From Halictus rubicundus (lineage: Eukaryota > Arthropoda > Insecta > Hymenoptera > Halictidae), in assembly GCF_050948215.1 (NCBI RefSeq), contig NC_135149.1:5623001-5687000 (forward strand): a stretch of 64,000 nucleotides of DNA. The letters run 5' to 3'. Every line of letters starts with the position of its first letter. The stretch's first letter is position 1. Below the pieces are notes generated by a model that was not told where the DNA came from, searched no databases, and saw only the letters and a list, made by a program, of their open reading frames with translations. The position numbers and the translations under genes are program-made. Shown piece after piece: positions 44,127 through 53,909 of this stretch.

Positions 44127-47100
44127 TTATAGATCATTGTTTTTTCCATAACAACCAGGGTTATTTCCTCATTGACACCGGTTCACAATTGAATCTAATT
44201 AAAGAAAGTGCGATTTCTCCAGAGGTTCATGTTAACACTAAAATTTCGTATCATTTGAGAGGCATTGGGACAGGAACTCGTCGAACCTATGGAGAAATTA
44301 CTCTCAATATGCTGAGTGTCGAAATAAAATTTCAAGTAGTAGACCATAGCTTCCCCATAGAACAATCCGGAATTATTGGAATGGAATTCCTTACTAAACA
44401 GCAGGCTCTTCTAGCTTTTCGAGAAAAATTGTCAAGTTCACTAATCTTAGGGAATAAAGAAATTCCGTTTTGTAACCACCCTTCGTTCGACTTGCCGCCG
44501 CGAACTAAAACGTTAATTAAAATTCCTACTAAAACTCCAAATTTAAGGGAAGGTTACGTTAGGAAAATGGATTTCGGACCGGGAGTGTACGTAGGAGAAG
44601 CAATTGTTTCGCAAGATCAGGGTCATGTAAAATTGTTCGCCATTAATTGTACGTATGATCAGGTCAATATTACTCTACCTCCGGTCGAACTGGAAGATTT
44701 CGAGGCTCAACCCCCATTAGCCCGTTCTGCTCGAATCGGTAACCCAGGTATAGACAACCAACGCTCCTCTGCCGAGAGACTTTCAAAGCTTTCTGGCCTT
44801 CTTAAATTAGATAATTTGAACGAGGAAGAAAGAGTTAGTATTCTATCAAGTGTTGCTACTTACGCATACCAATTTCACTTACCTGGAGATAGATTAGAGT
44901 CCACCACCACCGTAAAACATAAGATAATTACCACCGATGAGAGCCCGCTACACACCAAACAATACAGATATCCTCAGATCCACAAGGCAGAAATTCAGAA
45001 CCAAGTCCAAGACCTTCTTAACAATAAAATCATCGAACCCTCCGATTCCCCATATAATTCACCTGTTTGGATCGTGCCGAAGAAGCCGGATTCGTCTGGT
45101 GAACCTCGTTGGCGAATGGTCATCGACTATCGCAGACTCAATGAAAAAACAATTAACGACGCTTACCCACTCCCTAATATAACGGATATCCTCGATCAAC
45201 TAGGAGGTGCTAAATATTTTAGCACGCTCGATTTAGCCTCAGGGTTTCATCAGGTATCTATGGACCCCTCTTCTAAATCAAAAACCGCATTTTCAACCCC
45301 TTTTGGACATTACGAGTTTAATAGAATGCCCTTTGGTCTTTGTAACGCACCAGCCACCTTCCAGAGGCTTATGGATCGTGTCCTCGTCGGTCTACAGGGT
45401 ATCGAATTATTCGTATACATGGATGATATTGTCGTCTATGCTAATTCACTCGAAGAACACTCTAGAAAACTAAACACTCTGCTAGGTCGCTTGCAAAACG
45501 CTGGGCTGGCACTTCAACCGGAAAAGTGCATGTTTCTTCGCAAAGAAATAGCTTATCTAGGGCATCTGATCACTAACGAAGGAGTGAAGCCGGACCCCGG
45601 TAAAATTAAAGCCGTGAAATCGTTCCCGGTACCCTCGAATAGGAAAACAATTAAATCCTTTTTAGGATTAATCGGATACTATCGCAGGTTTATCAAGGAC
45701 TTCGCGAGACTCGCAAAACCCATGACTCGATTGCTAAAAAAGAGTACTCCATTCTTCTGGAACCATGCTGCGCAAGAAGCATTTGAAAACCTAAGAGACA
45801 CTATCTGCCGGCAACCCCTCCTGCAATATCCGGATTTTCGCAAATCATTTATAGTCACTACCGATGCCTCCAACTATGCCATCGGTGCCGTCCTCAGTCA
45901 GGGTGATATAGGCAAAGATCTTCCTATTGCCTATGCATCGAGAACACTGAACGACACCGAAACAAACTATTCTACTACCGAAAAGGAATTACTCGCCATA
46001 ATTTTCGCTGTTAATCATTTCCGCCCCTATCTGTACGGCCATAAATTTACCCTTGTCACGGACCATCGACCTCTAGTTTGGCTCCACAACACCAAAGATC
46101 CAACCTCCAAATTAATGCGATGGAGAATCAAATTGAACGAGTACGATTATAATATCGTATACAAGCCAGGACGCGTAAATTCCAACGCGGATGCTCTTTC
46201 CCGTAACGTTCCGGATGAGGTTTTGCAACAAACGGCAGTGGAACTTCAAAGGGATTCTCACTCTAGATGTCAGGAAAAGATGCTTGTCCGCGCGGACAAA
46301 ACACCGGTTACTGATATCGAAACGGGTGACGATCCTGGCAAAGTATCTCAATGTCTCGAATGTGAAGCTTCCGTTGCCGCCTGCTTCTTTGCTAGCGAGA
46401 AGTTGGCGGAAGAGATAGGAAATCTACCCCAGATAAACAACCAACTTGTATCCACCCGAACACCATCCACAATAACATCGAAATCCTGCAACAACATTTG
46501 CATGACTACTCAACAAGACAAGACAGTAGATCGTGTCCCGGGGAGTAAAGTGTGGACCCTTCTTCCTGCAACGCTGGAAAATTCGCCTGCACGCTATGTC
46601 GGTAGTTCCGGTTCTGCGCGCAAATTCCCAGACCGTCTCCAAGGACAAGCTGCAGTGCAACGAGAAGCGACGATAAAACCCGTACTCGCAACGAGGGAAA
46701 TCTCGCCTGTACGCCATGTCGGAGTTCCGGTACGCGCGCAAATTCCCGTACCGTCTCCACGGACAGGCTGCAGTGCACGCATCGAGGGAAGGTATTTATG
46801 GGACACGGTTGACTCTGACGCTACCCAACCCGACGATAACCCTTTTTCAGAAGAACGAAACATATCCAACCAAGATCCACCGATCGCTGCCCGATTCAAC
46901 ACTAACGAATTATACACTTTAACCCATTCATGTTTTACCTACAGTAAAGATTTCCTATCTCTGAGAAAAGATCACATAGTTCATTTCATTTCGGCAAACT
47001 ACGAGTTAACTTCTGCAACTAGTAATGAGTTACTCGAACAAGGGAGGTTCTCCATCCATGAATTGCGCAACGTGGATGCCAACGTAGGTGAAGCCATTGC

Positions 47101-48436
47101 CATCCGATCCGGTCGAACCAATATTTTCCACTTAATTACCCAAGAAACCCCCAATTCACCTACCAGCCTTACAAACATCGAATTGTGCATTCATAGTTTA
47201 AAAAATTTAATGAAGGGACTTGGCCTCTTTACTTGCAGTGTATCGAAAAATCGTAACGACTTAGATCAAATTCCTTGGATCGATATAGAAAAACTATTCA
47301 AGGCTGGTTTCTCGACGGAAGGGTATACTATCACTATATGCTCAAACGAACTAAAATTTCCCCCAAAGGACGACCAAAGTCGTATCCTTAAAGAATACCA
47401 CGAGTCTGTGGTGGGTGGTCACAAAGGAATTACTAAGTTATATAACCGTGTTCGTGAAGACTTCTATTGGAAAGGCATGCGAAAAGATATCGCAGACCTT
47501 GTAAAAACCTGCCCCAGTTGTCAAAAATTCAAACTAGTAAGGAAAGGGATTAAACAACCTCTTCGTATTACAGACACCCCTCAACAGGCATTCGATAAGG
47601 TACAGTTAGACATTGTTGGACCTTTACCAGTAACCGAATCAGGTTACAGATATCTCCTCACTCTCCAAGATAATCTGACAAAATATTCAGATGCTATCCC
47701 TCTCCGAGAAATGGATGCAGTCTCTGTTGCTTCTGCACTTGCAGAACAATTTATTTCTCGTTTCGGATGCCCAAAAACCATCCACACTGATCAAGGTAGA
47801 AATTTTATGAGCCGAATAATGAAATGCTTTTGCCGCATCTTCAAAATCAAACAAATTAAATCTACAGCATACCATCCCCAATCATTAGGTTCGCTCGAAC
47901 GCGCTCACCACGTCTTCATCGAATATTTAAAACACTATTGCACTAAGAGAGATTGGGATAAATGGATACGATTCGGCATGTTTTCCTACAATACATCGGT
48001 TCACGAGTCTACAGGTTTCACTCCCCATGAACTTATTTTTGGTAAAAAGGCCCGCATCCCTTCAGAATTTGCCGACGTACAACCACCCCGAACGTTTTCT
48101 CAATACTTCGACGACCTTTTCTCTACAATAACAACCGTACAAGCATCTGCCGCCCAAACCCTTAAGAAAGCCAAGGCTAAGTGTAAAAAACTTTATGACC
48201 GGAACGTCAACCCACACAAGTTTAGGATCGACGACCACGTGTACCTGCTTCACGAACCTCGAACTTCCAAGTTTGACCCCCAATGGAACGGACCGTATAA
48301 AATAACCCGATTATTTGATGATTTCAATGCCGAAATCGCAACCAACCAATCACGTATGAAGATAGTCCATACCAATAAACTTAAATTAGCCCATATTAGG
48401 CCTGAACCGCTACCCGATCCACAACCAGATCCTTGA
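44003..48436 (+). CDS. Gypsy pol: protease-RT-RNase H-(macro-like)-integrase
   Basis: Open from just after the stop at 44000-44002 to TGA at 48436, up to 1477 residues. There is no ATG near the start, consistent with a gag-pol fusion. Domains in order: aspartic protease with LIDTGSQ (44168-44188); RT (about 45000-45600) with LDLASGFHQV, MPFGLCNAPATFQ and catalytic VYMDDI; RNase H (about 45840-46190, TTDASNYAIGAVLSQ to NADALSRN). Next is a long spacer containing a duplicated module and a macro-like segment (46948-47341). Integrase follows, with the HHCC finger (HESVVGGHKG...CPSCQ, about 47400-47525) and core D, D, E in QLDIVGPLP, HTDQGRNF and LGSLERAHH. A basic C-terminal part with DDHVYLLHEP ends the protein. 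No breaks seen. Confidence 0.95.
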   Translation, partial: FKLQSRSSRQRYEECSNKSATRLCQVNYDLSRKRTTQLPVIIIDHCFFHNNQGYFLIDTGSQLNLIKESAISPEVHVNTKISYHLRGIGTGTRRTYGEITLNMLSVEIKFQVVDHSFPIEQSGIIGMEFLTKQQALLAFREKLSSSLILGNKEIPFCNHPSFDLPPRTKTLIKIPTKTPNLREGYVRKMDFGPGVYVGEAIVSQDQGHVKLFAINCTYDQVNITLPPVELEDFEAQPPLARSARIGNPGIDNQRSSAERLSKLSGLLKLDNLNEEERVSILSSVATYAYQFHLPGDRLESTTTVKHKIITTDESPLHTKQYRYPQIHKAEIQNQVQDLLNNKIIEPSDSPYNSPVWIVPKKPDSSGEPRWRMVIDYRRLNEKTINDAYPLPNITDILDQLGGAKYFSTLDLASGFHQVSMDPSSKSKTAFSTPFGHYEFNRMPFGLCNAPATFQRLMDRVLVGLQGIELFVYMDDIVVYANSLEEHSRKLNTLLGRLQNAGLALQPEKCMFLRKEIAYLGHLITNEGVKPDPGKIKAVKSFPVPSNRKTIKSFLGLIGYYRRFIKDFARLAKPMTRLLKKSTPFFWNHAAQEAFENLRDTICRQPLLQYPDFRKSFIVTTDASNYAIGAVLSQGDIGKDLPIAYASRTLNDTETNYSTTEKELLAIIFAVNHFRPYLYGHKFTLVTDHRPLVWLHNTKDPTSKLMRWRIKLNEYDYNIVYKPGRVNSNADALSRNVPDEVLQQTAVELQRDSHSRCQEKMLVRADKTPVTDIETGDDPGKVSQCLECEASVAACFFASEKLAEEIGNLPQINNQLVSTRTPSTITSKSCNNICMTTQQDKTVDRVPGSKVWTLLPATLENSPARYVGSSGSARKFPDRLQGQAAVQREATIKPVLATREISPVRHVGVPVRAQIPVPSPRTGCSARIEGRYLWDTVDSDATQPDDNPFSEERNISNQDPPIAARFNTNELYTLTHSCFTYSKDFLSLRKDHIVHFISANYELTSATSNELLEQGRFSIHELRNVDANVGEAIAIRSGRTNIFHLITQETPNSPTSLTNIELCIHSLKNLMKGLGLFTCSVSKNRNDLDQIPWIDIEKLFKAGFSTEGYTITICSNELKFPPKDDQSRILKEYHESVVGGHKGITKLYNRVREDFYWKGMRKDIADLVKTCPSCQKFKLVRKGIKQPLRITDTPQQAFDKVQLDIVGPLPVTESGYRYLLTLQDNLTKYSDAIPLREMDAVSVASALAEQFISRFGCPKTIHTDQGRNFMSRIMKCFCRIFKIKQIKSTAYHPQSLGSLERAHHVFIEYLKHYCTKRDWDKWIRFGMFSYNTSVHESTGFTPHELIFGKKARIPSEFADVQPPRTFSQYFDDLFSTITTVQASAAQTLKKAKAKCKKLYDRNVNPHKFRIDDHVYLLHEPRTSKFDPQWNGPYKITRLFDDFNAEIATNQSRMKIVHTNKLKLAHIRPEPLPDPQPDP
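46571..46808 (+). repeat. Imperfect tandem duplication inside pol
   Basis: Two copies of a roughly 118-120 bp unit start at 46571 and 46691, each with TCGCCTG, ATGTCGG, GTTCCGGT, GCGCGCAAATTCCC and GCTGCAGTGC in order. The second lacks two bases in the middle, so its second half is translated in a different frame from the first, yet pol stays open. It lies between RNase H and the macro-like segment. Confidence 0.8.
46948..47341 (+). other. Degenerate macro-domain-like segment of pol
   Basis: About 130 residues beginning KDFLSLRKDHIVHFISANYE and ending EGYTITIC follow the layout of OARD1/TARG1-type macro domains. There is an opening beta strand with a D-[LF] pair, an [IV]SA strand entering the first ligand loop, VGEAIAI, then a strand FHLIT. 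Next come a PTxxxI helix region with SLKNLMK, a second loop ending LDQIPW, and a closing strand. The glycine-rich ADP-ribose loops of active members are not conserved (TSATS where GxG is expected; SKNRND before LD). It is therefore probably a fold remnant or a non-catalytic binder. The assignment is by pattern only. Confidence 0.5.
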
Positions 48437-49038
48437 TATACCTGTAGAATATCGAGTCGAGCATTATAGCAAGGGTGCTTACGTATGTATGCATATGTAT
48501 CATGAATGCGGAATATAGGCGAATAATAATATATGCATATATCTTCTAAATAAGCTGTATCGTTAGTAACACCTATTTTTATACTTAGTCATACCACATC
48601 CTTTTATAATTATAAACATCATTATTAAGATCGCTATTACTATTGTCATTTAATTTCTTTTGTGTTTTTGTATATATGCATACCTTTAATATGATTATGT
48701 TACAGTAGTTATTTTCTCTATTATTCTATATATCAAAATAAAATATCTGTCTATGTTACTAAGCATTTTAGTACCTCTGCTTTCTATAATAAATATTATT
48801 ATAACTACCCCCTTTCTATACTATAATCATACTATACTATATTTTTTTTTTATTGTCATCATTATTATTATTATTACTACTGTAGCAATTGGCGCTTTGC
48901 TATTATTTTTCCTTTTGCGTTTACCGCTAATTTTATTATTAATCTATTATTATTAATTATTATTGTTCCGCTTAGTTATAAGGTGTTCTACCTAGTATTA
49001 AAGTAAAAGTTGTTACTACATGTAACATCCTTTTTATT
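48437..49038. other. 3' non-coding region of the Gypsy element
   Basis: About 600 bp of AT-rich, low-complexity sequence between the pol stop and the polypurine tract. It contains a hydrophobic 67-codon ORF (48753-48956) derived from ATT/TTA repeats. It is not a convincing env gene. Confidence 0.6.
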
Positions 49039-49049
49039 AAGGGGGGAGG
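49039..49049 (+). other. Polypurine tract
   Basis: AAGGGGGGAGG lies directly before the TG of the 3' LTR, the position required for plus-strand DNA priming. Confidence 0.85.
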
Positions 49050-49855
49050 TGTGACGTCGCCCTAATCGAAACAGGCGCCATCTCGGTAATAACTAGACAT
49101 GATACCGCGCGTATTCGAACAGACACGTATTCTATAAGGATAATTTTTAAGAAAGCGCAGTTAGAAAATGTTATGTTAAGTTAAGAGGTCACTCGAGTAG
49201 GGAAAGCGAGACGCAAGGAATGCCAGCTGCAAGCGATAACGGAGCGGAACCACTTCTACTAGGACCAGGCCCGCTTAAGCGAAGGACAACGAGGAAAAAC
49301 AGACCCGAGAGAAGACAGCTCTACAGCCTCCCTCAAGGACCTGGAAGACATAAATTAGTCACCCCCGAACAAGAGGCCACCTACGAAGACATCGAACGGC
49401 AATCGAAACGCACGTGGCATGCTACACGCGAGTAACCCCCCAGATTACGTCCCCTTGGGCCACTCCTTCGAGGCCTTACGCATTCCAGGCCCACGCAACT
49501 TAGGGGAGGAGACTACCCTTCTGATTGGACCTCACGACGCCCCACCATCAACGCATCCTGGAACCGGAGGTCCGATAAAAGGAACAGAGCAAAGGCCCTC
49601 GACACACTCGTTTTTGATCTCGAAAATCACTTTGTCGACCCATCAACATTATTAGAAATACAGTAAAGTTTTCCGACCAAGTTACGTTTATAACATTTTA
49701 TATCCATTTTCCCTTCCCAGATAAAGCCGCGTTCGGGAGTTTAGTACCTTAGTACTTTGAGGCGTTTGAACTCATGCCGCGAAATTGATAGATTAACCGG
49801 TTGTGCCATCTGCAGACAAGTATCGTAATTTCGGGTCCCTAATACGTACATAACA
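49050..49855 (+). repeat. 3' LTR of the Gypsy element
   Basis: 806 bp, no difference from 41529-42334 seen. Followed by the target duplication TACT. Confidence 0.95.
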
Positions 49856-49859
49856 TACT

Positions 49860-50673
49860 ATATCTACTATCTCGTATCTATTATATTATCTGGACACAAC
49901 GTTGCTTCGTTTCTAATGATCTCGCAGTAGATGCGACGTAAGACATCGGAGAAGAAGAATATAATATCTTGTTCTTGTAATATAATAATCGAATAGTTCT
50001 TTTAATAACAAGCTGATTTATTCGATGTCTGTATACAATAAGATGACATAAATAAAATAGGCGTCTTGGTAAACTGCACAAAGATTAGAACATACCATAG
50101 AAATACGATCTGTTGTCTTATGATGGATTTTTTCATTATTATTACCGTTCTTATCGTTCATTAATATATAATTTTATTCGCGATAGTGTCCAGCAGTTGA
50201 CTTTATGAGACCAGAAAAATGTAATTCACAATTACAAACCTGATTCACATACGGTATTGCGCACAGTGCGGACAAACAGCCTGTTTTTCGGCACTTCTCG
50301 TAGTTTGGCTATTAATGTATTTACAGGATGGGGCAATAACTATGTCCAGTTTGAATATTGCCGTTATTTGTAATAATATTGTGGGATAAAATATGACTGA
50401 CTACGTGCGGGAAAAAGAATAAAACAGTATATATATATTTGAAAATAGGAAAGAGACAAAACAATTGTACACAACGCGATTGACCGCACCTCGCAGGTCA
50501 AAACTCAACGCAACACTCTGTTCTCTTAACTCTGACCGCAACTCGCAGGCCGAAGTTCTCTCACGTGCGCTTTTCTCTCGACTGCGTCGTCTTCGTTAAA
50601 AGAAAACGCGTCAAGCTCACACTCTACTCACACACGCACATACACACAAACACACACATACAGTTCCTTAAAG
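49860..50673. other. Non-coding interval
   Basis: AT-rich; no gene recognised. A TACAGGATGGGGCAATAAC near 50329 resembles the start of a mariner-type MITE, but no partner end was found. An ACACAC-rich stretch lies near 50632-50660. Confidence 0.4.
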
Positions 50674-50776
50674 CTAAACAGTCTAATGTTCTATCTTAAC
50701 CTAAACAGTCGAATGCTGTATCTTAACCTAAACAGTCCAAAGCTGTATCTTAATCTAAACAGTCGAAGAGTATCGG
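50674..50776. repeat. 27-bp minisatellite, four units
   Basis: Units start at 50674, 50701, 50728 and 50755. The consensus begins CTAAACAGTC and ends TGTATCTTAAC; the last unit is incomplete. The 88-codon ORF across it reflects the repeat. Confidence 0.85.
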
Positions 50777-51101
50777 TCCTCGACGGCGCCCAAATCACTC
50801 GACAGGGTGTCGTTTTCGTCTCGACGTTTCGACACGATCCCCATGCCCGACATCCGACACCACAATATGAAAAAATGTTATATAGAAAACTTACACTGTA
50901 TAGAGGGGGACATATTGTGACACAAACATTTTCTGCGTGCGTGGAGGCATAGAGGAGATTTCAAGGTCAACTCTATTTTTTTAAATGGAATGCTATGTTT
51001 TTTTTTATCACGATGTGATAGGCAGTGTTGAGATGAATTCAGCGAGTTATCATTGAAGGTCATGCAAGGTCAAATATGGTAGTAAAATAAACTTTATTAC
51101 T

Positions 51102-51826
51102 TTACAGGAGATGCTCGAATTGGTGACCGTTTGCATCAATGCAAAGTTGCAATCTTTGTATCCCTGCATCACGTGCATGTCTTATCGTTTCTGAACTTAT
51201 TCTAGCACATGCTGCAATTATCCGTTGTTTCATATTTTCTGGTGTAGGGGGTACTTCGTGATAAACAGCATTTTTCAATGCTCCCCAGAGAAAAAAATCT
51301 AATGGTGTTAAATCCGGAGAGCGAGCTGGCCAAGAAATTAATCCTCCACTTCCTCTCCTTTTATTTGGGTAAAGTTCGTTCAGTGCATCTCTTACTCTCC
51401 GAGCATAATGTGTTGGACATCCGTCGTGCTGTAACCACATAATTTGGCGAACGTTTAGTGGTACATTTTCTAATAAAGTCCCCAATCTACTTTGTATAAA
51501 GTGTTCATATCGTTCGCCAGTAAGATTTCCGTCGATAAAATGTTGTACGATTACTGGATCACCAACGATTCCACACCATACGTTAATTGACCATTGTCGT
51601 TGGTGCTCAACTTGTTGTAACCAGTGTCGATTATCGATACTCCAATAATGCATATTATGCAAATTGAGATTTCCATGGTTAGTAAACGTAGCTTCATCGG
51701 TGAACAGTATTGAAGAAATAAATGTTTCATCGATTTGTATTTTGTGTAGAGTACACTGACAAAATGCGACACGATTCATAAAATCCGTACCGTGTAACTC
51801 TTCATGAAGGCTAATATGGTATCGTT
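51102..51826 (-). pseudogene. Tc1/mariner-superfamily transposase, 5'-truncated
   Basis: The minus-strand frame ends at a stop at 51102. It encodes the DDE catalytic domain: first Asp in FTDEATF, second in LQHDGCPTHYA, third in WPARSPDLTPLDFFLWG, with 36 or 41 residues between the second and third depending on which Asp of the last motif is catalytic. The N-terminal DNA-binding helix-turn-helix half is missing. Upstream of about 51826 the frame runs into unrelated GC-rich R1-clade DNA, so the transposase has been cut by that insertion or rearrangement. The remaining part shows no stop or frameshift. The rest of the transposase was not found after 59.1 kb. Confidence 0.85.
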
Positions 51827-53160
51827 CGGGCGACCTCCTGGGAGCCTCCCGGGCCTCCGCCACCACCGCCCACCCCTTCGTCCGCGCTGCCGGCGCCGCC
51901 GGCGCCGTTCCCTGTCCCCGTGCTGGGAGGGGCCAAAAAGAAAAAGAAGAAGAAGAAGGGCGGGGATGCCGGGACGGGGGGTACGGCGACGACCCCTCCT
52001 GCTCCTCCTGCCCGGCCGAAGGTCCCCCGCCCGCCGCTGCCCCCAGCACCGAAGCCAGGTCCCCCTAAAGGGCAAACATGGGTGGAGGTACTGGGTAGGA
52101 ACGCATTGGCTGCGTCCAAGGCTGCGACTACAGCGGCCACGGCGCCGGCGTGCGCCCCCAAGAAGGGGAAGGCCGCTGCCCCCGCCCCGAAGGGCGTTAA
52201 GGCAGCGGCCAAAGTAAAGGCCCCGCCCGCTCTGCGGCAGTCACGCTGACTGTCCCGGAGGGGAGCGGGGCCTCTTACGAGGAGGCCATTTGGAGGGCCC
52301 GTCAGGGCATCGACCTCGATGCCCTCGGCATTGGGGCCCTCCATTGGAAGCGAGCGGTAACTGGGGGCCTCATCATTGAGGTACCCGGTGCCGACGGGGG
52401 TCCCAAGGCCGACATTCTTGCGGCCAAGATGGCCGCCGTCCTGGGGGGAATGCACGTGAGGGTATCCAGGCCCGTGATGAAGGCGGAATTCCGCCTCACG
52501 GGCCTGGAGGTGTCTGTCACACACCAGGAGGTGGCCGAGGCGGTAGCGAAGGCCGGGGGCTGCGCCGCCGAGTCCGTGAGGGTGGGGGAGCTGAAGGCTC
52601 CGCCCAGCGTACTCGACACCATTTGGGTGCAGTGCCCGGCCGTGGCGGCCTTGGCCATTGAGAAGGCCGGGAGGGTGCGCGTGGGGTGGTCCACCGCCCA
52701 GGTGGTGGTGCTGGCATCACGACCAATGCAGTGCTTCCGCTACCTGGCCCTTGGCCATGTCCGGCAGCGGTCACTGCTACCGCTGTGGGGATGCCACGCG
52801 CCGGGCGGTGGACTGCAGGAGTCCACCCCATTGCGTGATTTGCGCGGCCTTGGGGAGGCCGGCGGGATACAAGGCGAGGAGCAAGGCGTGCTCCCCGCCG
52901 CCTAAACCGAAGGAGGGCGCAAAGGGGGCCGGCCGTGTGGCGCACACCTCCCCCCCCCCCCCCACAGCACAGCGCCGGAAAGCTCGGGGGCGAAGTCGGC
53001 CGCTCCACCAACCTCCAAGGAGGGGGAGAGGATGGATGTGGTGGCGGTCCCTGGCGGGCCGGGGGACCCATGTCCCCCGCCACCCGCGAAGACCGCTGAC
53101 GAGGGGACTAGCGCGGAGGCCAAATAATAGCCCACACTCCGCGCCGGTCCCCCCTCCCGG
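51827..53160 (+). pseudogene. R1-clade element A, ORF1 (gag-like), frameshifted
   Basis: GC-rich. The N-terminal part is a Lys/Ala/Pro-rich stretch with TWVEVLGRNALAA (about 52075-52115). Next is the conserved central region (PEGSGASYEEAIWRARQGID, then GLIIEVPGADG, then VRVGELKAPPS and VGWSTAQVV, about 52250-52720). Last are the zinc knuckles around 52727-52900 (CFRYLALGH in one frame, CYRCGDATRRAVDC and CVICAALG in another). This is the ORF1 organisation of R1-clade elements. At least two frameshifts, and Tyr replacing a knuckle Cys, mean it is not functional. Minus-strand Gly/Ala-rich ORFs here are shadows. Confidence 0.8.
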
Positions 53161-53318
53161 TACTCCAGGCCAACCTCCACCACTGCCTGGAGGAGTGGGG
53201 GGTTAGCCTGGCCGTCGCCGCGGAGCCGTACAGCGTCCCGGACCATCCGCACTGGTGCGTTGACGCTGACGTCTCCGTGGCGGTATGGTGGAGTCGCCAC
53301 TCGGCGACAGTGGCCCCC
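53161..53318 (+). pseudogene. R1-clade element A, ORF2 endonuclease start
   Basis: Encodes VLQANLHHCLEEWGVSLAV and following residues to VAVWW, the start of an APE-type endonuclease as in R1-clade ORF2. The usual AQDLF segment after NLxH is deleted. It is interrupted at 53318 by antisense element B and resumes at 54785. Confidence 0.75.
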
Positions 53319-53909
53319 TTTTTTTTTTTTTTTTTTTTATCGTGAGGAAATGTTTTATACATACCCCGACTCCCTGGGGGAAGCCGGGGTTATGTGGGAT
53401 TCTCACCGGAGGACGAACCCCCGGGGACTACCCACTAAAACCTCACGCCCACCTAAGCTACACGGGAGGTGCCTGGATCACGCGAGTACTCAACAGGACA
53501 CCTCCCAGCTATCATCATACCCCGGGGGAGGGGTTAACCTCCCCCACTGCCTACGCTATAAGACCCCGGGCGGAGGGACCCGCCCGGTGTCCCCATCCCT
53601 GGAGCCTTCGGATTGGGCTTCCCGAGCCCCAGCTCGGTCTACCCACAGCTCCCGGAGTCTTCGTGCCCCGCTCGGGGCCGGTATCCCGAAGGAACCATCC
53701 CCGGCCGAGGCAAGAAGACGCCGCCACCGGAAGGAAGGGCCGTCGGAGGCGTGATCCGGCACGCCACGACCCTTCCTCACCCAATACCCCCCACGGATCC
53801 CCCTCCCCAATCGGGGAGGGACGGACCGACACCCCCCTACAACGGGAAACTAACCCGGGGGGTGTCGGCCTATCACGGGGGGAGCTATGTTCCCCCCCGG
53901 GGGCCCGGG

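Larger units (their letters stand above)
41529..49855 (+). mobile_element. Complete Ty3/Gypsy retrotransposon
   Basis: 8327 bp with 806-bp LTRs, 4-bp duplication TACT on both sides (41525-41528, 49856-49859), primer-binding site, gag, pol and polypurine tract. All enzymatic motifs are present and both main ORFs are open. The two LTRs show no difference by eye, which points to very recent insertion. No env-like third ORF follows pol. Relationship within Gypsy is uncertain; the RT resembles the insect 412/mdg1 and 17.6 group. Confidence 0.95.

Noticed and set aside
48753..48956. Hydrophobic ORF after pol as a possible env gene
   Set aside because: Too short, derived from ATT/TTA low-complexity repeats, with no signal peptide or cleavage site pattern of an envelope protein.
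50674..50776. Possible CRISPR array
   Set aside because: The four units are contiguous with no unique spacers, and the context is eukaryotic. It is a minisatellite.
51776..53300. Many long Arg/Pro/Gly/Ala-rich ORFs on both strands
   Set aside because: High GC leaves few stop codons. Only the frames with R1-clade motifs are supported.
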